A program made the translations under genes and the position numbers. Below are positions 18,305-26,414 of a stretch of 53,451 bases of DNA, piece after piece (position 1 is the stretch's first letter; each line of letters begins with the position of its first letter). The stretch covers positions 1 through 53,451 of the forward strand of contig NZ_SOEY01000004.1 in assembly GCF_004402535.1 (NCBI RefSeq), read 5' to 3'. Below the pieces are notes generated by a model. It was not told the DNA's origin. It saw nothing but the letters and a program-made list of their open reading frames with translations, and ran no database searches. Source of the DNA: Cryobacterium glaciale. GTDB lineage: Bacteria; Actinomycetota; Actinomycetes; Actinomycetales; Microbacteriaceae.

Positions 18305-18340
18305 GAAAGCCCCCTCACCGTTTGCGGCGGGGGTGCTTTC
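18305..18340 (+). terminator. Terminator after the DEAD-box helicase gene
   Basis: GAAAGCCCCC pairs with GGGGGTGCTTTC through a one-base bulge, 14 bases after the helicase stop codon. The following sequence has only a short T-run (GATTTG). Confidence 0.6.
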
Positions 18341-18371
18341 TGCAGATTTGGCTACCGTGCAGCGCCCCGGC

Positions 18372-18468
18372 GCGCATAACTCCTGCAATTCGTACCGGGC
18401 CTGCCGCAGCACCCGCAGAACCACGTGGAAGTTCCGTTTGCGCCCCACAAATTGCAGGAGTTATGCGC
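18372..18468. repeat. Intergenic element with perfect 19-bp inverted repeats
   Basis: GCGCATAACTCCTGCAATT at 18372-18390 is repeated exactly in inverse at 18450-18468, 59 bases apart. Beyond the arms the symmetry continues as CCCGGCGC with a 2-base offset. No open frame lies between the arms. The layout resembles a small REP/MITE-like intergenic repeat. It sits between the helicase terminator and the tail of the quinone reductase gene. Confidence 0.7.
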
Positions 18469-18499
18469 CGGGCCGACTCCTGAACTCCGCCGCTGCGCG

Positions 18500-19531
18500 T
18501 CAGCCTGCGGAAACGTCGATGAGCACCTTGCCGGTGACGCCGCTCTCGACGAGGGCGTGGGCATCCGCTGTGTGGGCCAGGTCGAAGCGGTGCAGCGGCA
18601 GTCCCGCATCCGATCCGACGGGCAGAGCGCCGTCGACGAGTGCTTCGTTGATCGCTGCAGCGGCCTGCTGCACGACCTCGATGCCGACCGTGTACAGCAA
18701 CACGAACTGGTAGCGCACGTTGAGACTGAAGTGCTTGCGCACGTCAAGGGTCATCTGGTCGCCGCCGTTGTTGGCGTAGACCGCGATGGATCCGCGGTTG
18801 CGAATGACCTGGAGGTCGAGTTCGGAGTTCTGGGCCGGGGCTACCTCGACGATGAGGTCGACGCCGTCGGGTGCGATGGCTCGGATTTTAGCGGCGACAT
18901 CGGATTCGGTGTAGGTGACCACGTGGTGGGCGCCGGCGGCTGCGGCGAGGGCGGCCTTGGCTGCACCGCTCACTGTCGTGATCACCGCAGCTCCGGCCCA
19001 GCGCGCGAGTTGGATGGCGGCATGGCCGACGGCGCCGGCACCGCCCGCGACGAGCACGATTTTGCCGTCGAGCGCCCCCGGATGCAGACGCCGGGGGCCG
19101 TCCTCGGCCACGGTGAGGGCCCGGTAGGCGGTGATGGCCGGCACTCCGAGGCTGGCGCCCTGGTCGAAACTGGCCGGGGAAGGCAGCAGAAAGACGCGTT
19201 CCGCCGGCAGCACCGCGAGTTCCTGGGCGGTTCCGCTGTCAGCCCGCTGGTATGCGGCGAGGGCGAGCCAGACGCGGTCGCCGACGGCCACGTTCGAGAC
19301 TCCGACTCCGACCGCGTCGACGAACCCCGCGCCGTCCTGGTTCGGGACGATGTCATCGAAAGCGAGCGCCTCCCCCGGTGCCGAGCCACGGCGCGACTTC
19401 CAATCGGTCGGATTCACCCCGCCCACCACGATTCGTACGCGCACTTCGCCGGCTCCGGGATCGGTTACCGGCCGTTCGACGAGGTGGAGCACGGACGGGG
19501 CACCGGTTTCGCTGTACACAATTGTCTTCAT
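18500..19531 (-). CDS. NADPH:quinone reductase-like MDR oxidoreductase
   Basis: This 343-residue medium-chain dehydrogenase/reductase has a GroES-like N-terminal domain (GEVRVRIVVGGVNPTDWK) and a Rossmann domain with the nucleotide loop VLVAGGAGAVGHAAIQLARWAG near residue 155. It lacks the Cys/His zinc ligands of alcohol dehydrogenases, so it is of the zinc-free quinone oxidoreductase type that reduces quinones or enones with NADPH. The length is typical. It lies alone on the minus strand, followed by the 19-bp inverted repeat element. Confidence 0.9.
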   Translation of the reverse strand: MKTIVYSETGAPSVLHLVERPVTDPGAGEVRVRIVVGGVNPTDWKSRRGSAPGEALAFDDIVPNQDGAGFVDAVGVGVSNVAVGDRVWLALAAYQRADSGTAQELAVLPAERVFLLPSPASFDQGASLGVPAITAYRALTVAEDGPRRLHPGALDGKIVLVAGGAGAVGHAAIQLARWAGAAVITTVSGAAKAALAAAAGAHHVVTYTESDVAAKIRAIAPDGVDLIVEVAPAQNSELDLQVIRNRGSIAVYANNGGDQMTLDVRKHFSLNVRYQFVLLYTVGIEVVQQAAAAINEALVDGALPVGSDAGLPLHRFDLAHTADAHALVESGVTGKVLIDVSAG

Positions 19532-19566
19532 GTGAGAGCTAACGCCGGGGGCGCGGGAATGTTTCC

Positions 19567-19935
19567 CTAAAGCGCGGTGCGTTCGATCGTGGCTTCCAGG
19601 TTCTTACGAATGGTGCTCATCGTCTCGCTGAACGCCTGGTCGATGTCGATGTCGAGCTTGTTGGCGAGCACGAAGGTCCACCAGAGCGATTCAGCCAGCT
19701 TGTGCTTCAGTTCGGCGGTCGAGTCGCCGTCGATCGGCCAGGTGCCGTCGTGGGCGAGCAGCAGCCGACCGATATAACCGACATCGTTGGTGTAACCGAT
19801 CGCCATTTCGTTGAGCGACCAGGTCTTGCCGTTGAAGCGTTGCTCAAGAATTTCATAGAGCGCTCGCACGCTCAGGGCTTCGGTGCTCGCAGCGGTCAGT
19901 CCGGTTTCGGGGGTGTGCGTCTGGGTATTCGTCAT
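19567..19935 (-). CDS. MazG-like all-alpha NTP pyrophosphohydrolase-type protein
   Basis: This 122-residue mostly helical protein has LSVRALYEILEQRFNGKTW in the N-terminal half. The MazG-like core is ELKHKLAESLWWTFVLANKLDIDIDQAFSETM, where the Glu and Asp residues would bind Mg. MazG-type enzymes hydrolyse non-canonical or excess nucleoside triphosphates to monophosphates. The start MTNTQTHT is preceded by AGGAGAAAG; an upstream in-frame ATG has no such site. The EXXE pattern of the canonical family is only partly preserved, so activity is inferred. Confidence 0.65.
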   Translation of the reverse strand: MTNTQTHTPETGLTAASTEALSVRALYEILEQRFNGKTWSLNEMAIGYTNDVGYIGRLLLAHDGTWPIDGDSTAELKHKLAESLWWTFVLANKLDIDIDQAFSETMSTIRKNLEATIERTAL

Positions 19936-20056
19936 GGCAAGGCTTTCTCCTGGGCTGTCCAACGTTACGCGACGCGGTCACCAGAACATCGACATGCGCG
20001 AGCTTCGGCCGACCGTGATGCGCATGCTGGGGGCCAACGACCGCGGCGCTGCAGAT

Positions 20057-20653
20057 TCAGCGAGGGCGAGCGCGGCGGCGTTCGCGCCAGGTCATGGCGG
20101 CGAACGCAGCCGCCTGCTGCTCGCGCTGCTGCCTGGCGGCCTCACTTCGTGCGGCCCGACGCTCCCGCCAGAGCGTGAGCTGTTCGTCCACGTCGCGGGT
20201 GGGGGTCACTACAGGCGGCCCACCCTGCAACTGCCGGCGCGCTGCCACGACGCGGCCGTTGAAATCGTTGAGAATCTCCATTACCGCGGCCTCGGACTGG
20301 GCGCCATCGAGGCGGGCATCAAGCTTGACGTTCTCGGTTCGCAGGGTGAGGGCGGGCGGCCCGAGCCCGGTGATCTTCTCGCTCTCGATCTTCTGGCGAA
20401 TCCACCAATCCGGATCGTACCCGCGGTCGAGGTTCGTGAGCGGCTTACCGGCCCCGGGCAGGTTGTCGAACTCACCGCGACGAATGGCCTGCTGGATGGC
20501 CATTTCCACGTACTGGGCACGGGCTTCCATCATGGACTGCCCGGCGGTGTTCTGCTCCGGTTCGGGAGTGACCTGCGCGGGCGGCAGCATCCGCTCTATC
20601 TGGTATCGAGCCACGTTCAGTCGGGCGTCGCTGCGGTCTTTCTTGCCGGTCAT
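20057..20653 (-). CDS. DUF1992 (DnaJ-homologue subfamily C member 28-like) protein
   Basis: This 198-residue protein carries the DUF1992 core: AIRRGEFDNLPGAGKPL, then DPDWWIRQKIESEKI and the following ALTLRTE segment. The C-terminal 50 residues are Arg/Ala/Gln-rich and probably coiled-coil. DUF1992 domains also occur in DNAJC28 proteins, but this protein has no J domain. The biochemical role is unknown. It is followed at the 5' side by a GNAT gene whose stop lies ten bases before its start, so the two are likely co-transcribed. Confidence 0.85.
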   Translation of the reverse strand: MTGKKDRSDARLNVARYQIERMLPPAQVTPEPEQNTAGQSMMEARAQYVEMAIQQAIRRGEFDNLPGAGKPLTNLDRGYDPDWWIRQKIESEKITGLGPPALTLRTENVKLDARLDGAQSEAAVMEILNDFNGRVVAARRQLQGGPPVVTPTRDVDEQLTLWRERRAARSEAARQQREQQAAAFAAMTWRERRRARPR

Positions 20654-20663
20654 GGCTTTCAGC

Positions 20664-21140
20664 CTAGATCGCGGGGTCAGCCAGCGCGCGGTGCATGATG
20701 AAGTTGGTCAGCCGCACACCGCCTTGCACCGGATACCGCTGCTCCAGAACGACGAAGCCAAACTTTTCGAAGAAGGGCCGCGCGACGAGACTGGCATGGG
20801 TCGACAACTCGGTCAGACCCCGGTCGTCGGCCCGCTCGAGAACCCAGCCCAGGAGCGCCGAGGCGACACCTCGCCGACCGAAATCGGGATCGACGAACAG
20901 CATGTCGATGTAGCCGCGGTCGTCGAGATCGGTGAATCCAACAACTTGAACGCCATTGGTCGCCACAACCGTCGCGGTCCGTGCTCGTTTGGCGGTCCAG
21001 GCCACGATGTCCATGTCGTCCGGAGCCCACGCGGCGATCTGCTCGGGCGTGTACCTGCTGCTCGCGGTGATACGAATCGCGCGCAGAAACACATCGAGGG
21101 TCGCTTCACCGTCGAGCACGGTGAAGGGGCGCAGGAGCAT
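20664..21140 (-). CDS. GNAT-family N-acetyltransferase
   Basis: This 158-residue acetyltransferase has the acetyl-CoA loop DFGRRGVASALLGWVLERA preceded by the beta strand GYIDMLFVDP, and the C-terminal FFEKFGFVVLEQRYPV motif of the YafP/YjcF-like subgroup. The acceptor substrate is unknown. It lies ten bases upstream of the DUF1992 gene on the same strand, so the two are likely one transcript. The 160-base space between it and the EamA gene contains no visible gene. Confidence 0.87.
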   Translation of the reverse strand: MLLRPFTVLDGEATLDVFLRAIRITASSRYTPEQIAAWAPDDMDIVAWTAKRARTATVVATNGVQVVGFTDLDDRGYIDMLFVDPDFGRRGVASALLGWVLERADDRGLTELSTHASLVARPFFEKFGFVVLEQRYPVQGGVRLTNFIMHRALADPAI

Positions 21141-21300
21141 GGCACCGAGGTTAGCAAACTCGCTGTGTACGCTCTCCGGTCACCTTGCCGAAGCGGATGC
21201 TGCGCGCCTGGCTTCTAACAGGGAAGCAGACGGGCACGACCTGGCGATTGTTCTCTACCCCGCGTGACGTTTTGCCTCTTCGCGTTCGGCGGCTGACCAT

Positions 21301-22290
21301 TCAGTGAGCGGATGCCGCGGCCGTCGCCTCACCCGAGGCGACGATCGCCACATCGTGCTGAGGCGGCTCTTCCGGCGGCAGCGCCTCGGCCCGTTCGGAG
21401 CGCACGGCCGCGATGCCGCCGAGAATGAGCAGTCCGCCGAGCAGCTGCAGGGGCGTGAGTTGCTCGCCGAGCAGCAGCCAGGCGAACAGGGACGCGAAGA
21501 CCACCTCGAGCAGCCCGACGAACGACGCGAGCCGCGATCCCAGCACACCGGCCGCCGTGATCCCGGTGGCGTAGGCGATGGCCGTGCTGACCAGCACGAG
21601 CAGCACCACCGGCACCCACCACGGCGCCAGCGCACCGAACAGCGGCAGGTCGCCGAACGTCGCCGTGAACGAGAGCAGGCCGGTGGCCCCGAGCACACCG
21701 AGGATGACGCCGCCGACGATCAGGCCGAACGCCGCGAGTGCAACGGGCGGCAGGTCGCGGTCCGGGCGCGCGGCGATGAAGAAATAGGCCGCACAGCCGA
21801 TCGCGGCGAGAAACGCGAAGGTCAGACCGATCGGGTCCACCGCCTGGATCGCTCCGGGGCCGATCACGAGCACGAGGCCGCCGACTGCAAGGGCCGAGCC
21901 GAGGAAGACGGCCGGGCGGGGCATCCGCTTGGAGACGGCCCAGGCGACGCCGACCAGAATCAGAGGAGCCAGAAATTCGATCAGCAGCGCGGTCGAGACC
22001 GGAATGGTCGAGATCGCCGCGAAGTAGGCGAGCTGGGTGCACGCGACTCCGACGACGCCCATGCCGAGCACCCGCCAACGCGCGAGCCAGAGCGCGGCCC
22101 AGCGCCCGCGCAGCGCCACAACCGCCAAGGGCAGCAGCACCAGTCCGGCGGTCAAAGCGCGCACCGTGACGGCGGCGGCCGGAGACCATCCGGCCTCGAG
22201 CAGTGGTTTCACGAGGGCGCCGGAGGTTCCGAAGGAGAGGGCCGAGAGCGCCGCGACGGCCAGGCCGCCGGGCAGTGAGGACAGCTTCAT
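21301..22290 (-). CDS. EamA/DMT-family transporter
   Basis: This 329-residue membrane protein has ten predicted helices arranged as two EamA repeats (first repeat begins ALSFGTSGALVKPLLEAG; second includes GCAAYFFIAAR). Family members export amino acids, purines or other metabolites. The start MKLSSLPGG is preceded by AAAGGAT at eight bases; an in-frame ATG nine codons upstream lacks such a site. The gene is divergent from the CGNR regulator at 22372, a pairing that suggests the regulator controls the exporter. Confidence 0.9.
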   Translation of the reverse strand: MKLSSLPGGLAVAALSALSFGTSGALVKPLLEAGWSPAAAVTVRALTAGLVLLPLAVVALRGRWAALWLARWRVLGMGVVGVACTQLAYFAAISTIPVSTALLIEFLAPLILVGVAWAVSKRMPRPAVFLGSALAVGGLVLVIGPGAIQAVDPIGLTFAFLAAIGCAAYFFIAARPDRDLPPVALAAFGLIVGGVILGVLGATGLLSFTATFGDLPLFGALAPWWVPVVLLVLVSTAIAYATGITAAGVLGSRLASFVGLLEVVFASLFAWLLLGEQLTPLQLLGGLLILGGIAAVRSERAEALPPEEPPQHDVAIVASGEATAAASAH

Positions 22291-22324
22291 TGAAAATCCT
22301 TTGGTCGAGCCCGTCATGGTCTAA

Positions 22325-22340
22325 AGTGGTCTGTGCCACT
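22325..22340. promoter_or_regulatory. Short inverted repeat in the EamA/CGNR divergent promoter
   Basis: AGTGG and CCACT flank six bases in the 81-base space between the exporter and regulator start codons. It is a candidate operator for the CGNR protein, supported by symmetry and position only. Confidence 0.25.
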
Positions 22341-22371
22341 GACAGTACGACCGAACCGACAAGGAGTCAAC

Positions 22372-22950
22372 TTGCATTTTGCCCCTGACACGGAAGAGGC
22401 TCTCGAATTCGTAGTCCTGCTCGCCAACACCGACCCTGGTGCCTCCCGCAGCGGTCGCGACGAACTCGAAACACTCGCCGACCTCGCCGCGCTGCTCGCC
22501 CCGATCCCCTTCACCGGCCGCATCGACGGGGATGCCGCCGAACTGGCCGACGTACGGCAGACCCGTGCTCTGCTCCGCCGGGTCTGGACCCTCGACCGTG
22601 ACGACGCCGTGGTCGAAGTCAACCGTATGCTGCGCGAGGCGAAGGCGCTCCCGCAGCTCGCGCGCCACGACGTGTCCGACTGGCACCTGCACGCGACAGT
22701 GCCCGAGGCGCCGCTCGGCGAGCGCATGCGCGTCGAGGCCGCCCTGGCCTTGATCGACGTGATCCGCAGCGATGAAATGGGTCGCCTACGCAGCTGTGAA
22801 GCGGATGGCTGCACCGGCCTGCTGCTCGACCTCTCCCGCAATGGGTCCAAGCGGTTCTGCAGCGTGCGCTGCGGTAACCGCATGAACATGATCGCGTTCC
22901 GCGAGCGAAAAGCCGGCGAGACCATTCCGCCTCAGCCTGCACACGAATGA
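22372..22950 (+). CDS. ABATE-domain, CGNR zinc-finger transcriptional regulator
   Basis: This 192-residue protein has an N-terminal ABATE domain that opens HFAPDTEEALEFVVLLANTD. A C-terminal CGNR zinc finger runs through CEADGCTGLLLDLSRNGSKRF and SVRCGNRMN and supplies four Cys. It is a probable stress- or metabolite-responsive DNA-binding regulator of the divergent exporter. The start is TTG at 22372, supported by AAGGAG seven bases before it and by the family N-terminus. The last codons and stop fall inside the first bases of the dehydrogenase remnant that follows, so the original C-terminus may have been altered when that copy arrived. Confidence 0.85.
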   Translation: MHFAPDTEEALEFVVLLANTDPGASRSGRDELETLADLAALLAPIPFTGRIDGDAAELADVRQTRALLRRVWTLDRDDAVVEVNRMLREAKALPQLARHDVSDWHLHATVPEAPLGERMRVEAALALIDVIRSDEMGRLRSCEADGCTGLLLDLSRNGSKRFCSVRCGNRMNMIAFRERKAGETIPPQPAHE

Positions 22951-23346
22951 CGACGTCGCCGATCCTCTGACCGGACGTTACGTAGGCATACGCCTCTCGA
23001 ATCTGTTCGAGTCGGCCACAAGACCGGTTTCGGCGATGGTCAGAAAGTCAGCGTGGGCGCCGCATTTCACGCCGTTGTAGCCGAATTCAGGTTGGCCGAC
23101 CGTAAACGCAGTGACCTCGGCTCCGATGCCCGCCACCTCGCCGGCGAAATTGGCAGCCGAGAATCGTCGCCCTCGGTGCCCGCCGCCCAATGAACAGCCG
23201 TACGACCCGCGGCTTCCCGCGCAGAAAGCCGCAGTCCGTGCGGTAGACCATGCTCGCACGAACCTCAGCGCGCACCTTTTCGGCGAGCAGGCAGTCAATT
23301 TGGCCCATCACCTTCGTCCACGCCTTCGTCCACGCCTTCGTCCACG
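22941..23346 (-). pseudogene. Decayed copy of an alcohol dehydrogenase plus SRPBCC locus
   Basis: Reading on the minus strand, this segment matches the intact locus at 31597-33139 in three joined pieces. The 3' end of the SRPBCC gene (MGQIDCLLAE, compare MGQIDRLLAE) is fused to the mid N-terminal part of the dehydrogenase (YRTDCGFLRGKPRVVRLF then, in another frame, FTVGQPEFGYNGVKCGAHADFL). That is joined in turn to the last codons around 22941-22990 (compare 31620-31692). About 540 bases of dehydrogenase are missing, and there is at least one frameshift. It cannot make a working enzyme. It lies in the same orientation as the intact copy, 8.6 kb away. Confidence 0.85.
23311..23346. repeat. Three tandem copies of a 12-nt unit
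   Basis: CCTTCGTCCACG is repeated three times exactly, at the SRPBCC end of the decayed copy. The intact copy has a related but non-repetitive sequence (Met/Glu-rich codons near 32700), so the repeat arose after duplication, probably by slippage. Confidence 0.75.
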
Positions 23347-23599
23347 CCTAGCGGCATCAGTATAAATTCGCCAAAGTTTCCGTAAAACGTCACTGAAATG
23401 TTAGTTTCCTCGCGTTTTCTTTGCACTTTTCGTCTTTTGAGCTACCTATTTTTGGTAAAACGTTCGCACTTCGAGACCGGACTTGCTACATTTGGCCTAC
23501 CGATTCCGCAGATCAACGACGCGTCGGTTGTCTATACCAGGCCGCTGCCTACACCCGGCCTAAAAGAATTCACAACGGAGTGAGAGAAAAAGGTACAGA

Positions 23600-24718
23600 A
23601 TGCGAAATCACAATCTGAAGCGACAGCTAAACGCGATAGCCCTTGGCGGAGTAGCCACAATACTCATGGCCGGCTGCGCCGGAGGTACCGAGACCCCCCC
23701 TGTGGCAGATCGAGATCTCGGCACGCCGGTGGCGGGAGTCGTCGCCGACGGTGTCTTTGACGGCGTGACTCTGACCTACGCGGCCTCCGGCGGGATCTTT
23801 CAAGACGGCCAACGTGATGCAGCATGGGATCCGTTCGCAAAGATCTCGGGTGCTACGTTCCTGCAGGACGCCTTCGACGCCGGCAAGCTCAAGGCCATGG
23901 TCGACAGCGGAAATGTCACGTGGGACGTCACCAACGCCACCCAGTTCGATACTGCGCGTGGCTGCGGAACCCTCTATGAGGAGTACGACTACTCTCAGGT
24001 TGATATTTCACGCGTTCCTGAAGGAACGATCACCGACAAGTGCATGGTGCCCAACATTCTGTACGGCCTCGTCCTGGCTTACAACACAGACGCATTCGGT
24101 GACAACCCGCCGACCAGCGCCGCAGACTTCTTCGACACGAAGAAGTTTCCGGGTAAGCGCACGGTCAGTCAATCTCCGTATGTCGACCCCCAAACCGTTG
24201 AGTTTGCGCTAGCGGCAGACGGCAAGAACGTCAACGACGTCACCGTTGCCGACATCGACGTCGCCTTCGACAAGTACCGCGCCCTCGGTGACGACGTTAT
24301 CGGCTGGACATCGGGATCTCAGGCGCAGCAGCAGCTGGAATCGGGCGAGGCCGTTATGGGCCTGGTCTGGTCGGGCCGTGGCTACGGCGCCGCTGCGGCT
24401 GGCGCACCGGTCGCTCCCATGTGGGACGAGTGGATGATTATGGTTGATTCCACGGCCATTCCCAAGGGCGTCAAAGACCCGCAGGCGGCTTTCGCTGCGG
24501 TGAACTTCTACCTCGGCGCGGAACAGCAGGCACGCATGACGGAGCTGACCTCGTACGGACCGGTGAACGTTGACGCGAAGCCGAAGGTTGACGCGACTCT
24601 GGAGACCTGGTTGACCACCGAACACCTGAAAACCGGAATCGCTCCGAACATTGACTTTTGGGTGGAAAACTATGACGCGCTGTCGGCGGCATGGGCCGGC
24701 TGGGTTACCGGCAGCTAA
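23600..24718 (+). CDS. ABC transporter substrate-binding lipoprotein, spermidine/putrescine type
   Basis: This 372-residue PotD-like periplasmic-binding-fold protein has a type II signal ending LMAGC, with the lipidated Cys at about residue 26. The mature part shows the polyamine-binder layout: LTYAASGGIFQDGQRDA, DVTNATQFDTARGCG, VPNILYGLVLAYNTDAFGDN and YGAAAAGAPVAPMWDEWM. It is the first gene of a four-gene ABC operon. The 250 bases before it are AT-rich compared with the surroundings and hold no gene, so they are probably its promoter region. Substrate assignment (putrescine, spermidine or a related amine) rests on the family and the adjacent amine oxidases. Confidence 0.85.
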   Translation: MRNHNLKRQLNAIALGGVATILMAGCAGGTETPPVADRDLGTPVAGVVADGVFDGVTLTYAASGGIFQDGQRDAAWDPFAKISGATFLQDAFDAGKLKAMVDSGNVTWDVTNATQFDTARGCGTLYEEYDYSQVDISRVPEGTITDKCMVPNILYGLVLAYNTDAFGDNPPTSAADFFDTKKFPGKRTVSQSPYVDPQTVEFALAADGKNVNDVTVADIDVAFDKYRALGDDVIGWTSGSQAQQQLESGEAVMGLVWSGRGYGAAAAGAPVAPMWDEWMIMVDSTAIPKGVKDPQAAFAAVNFYLGAEQQARMTELTSYGPVNVDAKPKVDATLETWLTTEHLKTGIAPNIDFWVENYDALSAAWAGWVTGS

Positions 24719-24723
24719 CCGGC

Positions 24724-25632
24724 ATGCCTGACATATCTACCCTGCGCGACCGGAGCAAAGGCTCCGGTCGCGGCGGTGCCACAGCAAAGCAGGTTCGAGA
24801 GCCAAAGAACTGGCGCCCGTTTCTGCTACTGATACCAGCCTTTGTGGTCGTCTCGTTCTTTTTTCTGGCACCGCTTATCGATGTCTTCTACCGAAGTATC
24901 AGCGATCCAACGCTCGGTGTTCAGAACTACGTGTGGCTCTTCACCACGCCCACCAATATGGTCGTGGCCTTTCGCACCTTCGCCACGTCACTCCTGGTTA
25001 CGGTCGTCTGCCTGCTTATCGCGTACCCGTACGCATATTTGATGACGGTTGTCAGTGATCGCACCCGCAATATGCTGCAACTGTTCATTATGCTGCCGCT
25101 CTGGACGAGTATTCTGGTGCGAACACTGGCCTGGCTGGTACTGCTGCAAGACACCGGTCCTATCAACGGCCTTCTTGAAGCGGTGTTTGGAATCGGACCA
25201 CTGCCGCTCATTCGAAGCACGTTCGGGGTGGCCCTTGGTATGTCCCAGGTGCTCCTGCCCTTCATGGTGCTGCCGATCTATTCGGCACTGGCCAAGATCG
25301 ATAAGCGATTGCTGCCCGCTGCGGCAAACCTGGGGGCCAGGCCCGTCACGGCCTTCTTCACGGTTTACCTGCCGCTGTCCCGACCGGGGATATTTGCGGG
25401 ATCGGTCACGGTCTTCATTCTTGGGCTGGGTTTCTACATCATTCCCGCTCTGCTCGGCTCGTCGAAGGAAATCATGATGTCCGCACTGATGTACCAACAA
25501 ATCAGCGGATTCCTCATGTGGGGACACGGGACCGCCCTGGGCATATTCATGCTGGCGACGACGATTGTGGTTCTGGCACTGGTGGGTCGTGCCTCCAAGG
25601 GAACGAATCTGTTCGCGGGGCGTGGAAAATGA
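24724..25632 (+). CDS. ABC transporter permease, PotB-like
   Basis: This 302-residue inner-membrane permease has six hydrophobic segments, a first helix with FLLLIPAFVVVSFFFL, and the cytoplasmic EAA loop AAANLGARPVTAFFTVYLPLSRPG, which contacts the ATPase. An N-terminal basic stretch of about 35 residues precedes the first helix. The start MPDIST lies five bases after the stop of the binding protein gene; an upstream in-frame ATG lies inside that gene. The stop overlaps the next permease start by four bases (ATGA). Confidence 0.9.
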   Translation: MPDISTLRDRSKGSGRGGATAKQVREPKNWRPFLLLIPAFVVVSFFFLAPLIDVFYRSISDPTLGVQNYVWLFTTPTNMVVAFRTFATSLLVTVVCLLIAYPYAYLMTVVSDRTRNMLQLFIMLPLWTSILVRTLAWLVLLQDTGPINGLLEAVFGIGPLPLIRSTFGVALGMSQVLLPFMVLPIYSALAKIDKRLLPAAANLGARPVTAFFTVYLPLSRPGIFAGSVTVFILGLGFYIIPALLGSSKEIMMSALMYQQISGFLMWGHGTALGIFMLATTIVVLALVGRASKGTNLFAGRGK

Positions 25633-26414
25633 CGTTCAAACGCGCACTGGGCGCACTGGCTGTTCTTATCGTTCTCTGGCTGCTCCTTCCGACCCTCGTC
25701 ATCATTCCTATGTCGTTCAACTCGGCGGCGTCGTTCAACTTTCCACCTCAGGGGTTCTCCCTGCAGTGGTATGAGAACTTCTTCACCGACCCGTCCTGGC
25801 TGCGATCGTTGGGTTCATCGTTGCAAGTCGCGCTCATCACCATGGTTGTCGCCACGGCGCTGGGGATCATGGCGGCGATCGGCCTGTCCAAGGTCAAGTT
25901 TCGGGGGAAGGCCCTGCTGGAGAGCTACTTTCTCACGCCGCTCATCGTTCCCGGTATTGTCATCGCCATCGGGCTTTACTCGCTCTTCTTGCGATTCAAC
26001 CTGCTCGGCACCCTTCCCGGGTTCGTGCTTGCCCACACCGTCGTTGCGCTGCCGCTGGTCATCATAAACGTGACGGCCTCGCTACAGGGTGTTGACCCCA
26101 AGCTGGAACAGGCCTCGGCGACGCTGGGAGCCGGACGACTTCGCACGTTCTTCAGCATCACCCTCCCGCTCATCATGCCCGGGGTGACAGCAGGAGCCCT
26201 GTTCGCATTCGTCACCTCCTTCGATGAAATTATCTTGTCGCTGTTTGTTCAGAGTCCGCAGTTGCAGACGTTGCCGGTGAAAATTTACAACAGCGTGACT
26301 CAGACCAGTGATCCCACCGTCGCCGCCGTTGCGGTAATTGCCATGTTCACCTCTGTATTAGTCATGCTCACTGCACAATTTGCTACCCGCAAGAGAAAGC
26401 GAGTTTCAGTATGA
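25629..26414 (+). CDS. ABC transporter permease, PotC-like
   Basis: This 261-residue membrane permease of the PotC type is the second half of the transport channel. The EAA-loop sequence is ASATLGAGRLRTFFSITLPLIMPG. Six helices are predicted, with the N-terminal IVLWLLLPTLVIIPMSF segment typical of the family. It starts on an ATGA overlap with the PotB-like gene and ends on an ATGA overlap with the ATPase gene, so the operon is tightly coupled. Confidence 0.9.
   Translation: MTFKRALGALAVLIVLWLLLPTLVIIPMSFNSAASFNFPPQGFSLQWYENFFTDPSWLRSLGSSLQVALITMVVATALGIMAAIGLSKVKFRGKALLESYFLTPLIVPGIVIAIGLYSLFLRFNLLGTLPGFVLAHTVVALPLVIINVTASLQGVDPKLEQASATLGAGRLRTFFSITLPLIMPGVTAGALFAFVTSFDEIILSLFVQSPQLQTLPVKIYNSVTQTSDPTVAAVAVIAMFTSVLVMLTAQFATRKRKRVSV

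Noticed and set aside
23087..23311. Separate short genes within the decayed dehydrogenase/SRPBCC copy
   Set aside because: The frames are pieces of the same remnant joined by deletions; none is a complete domain.
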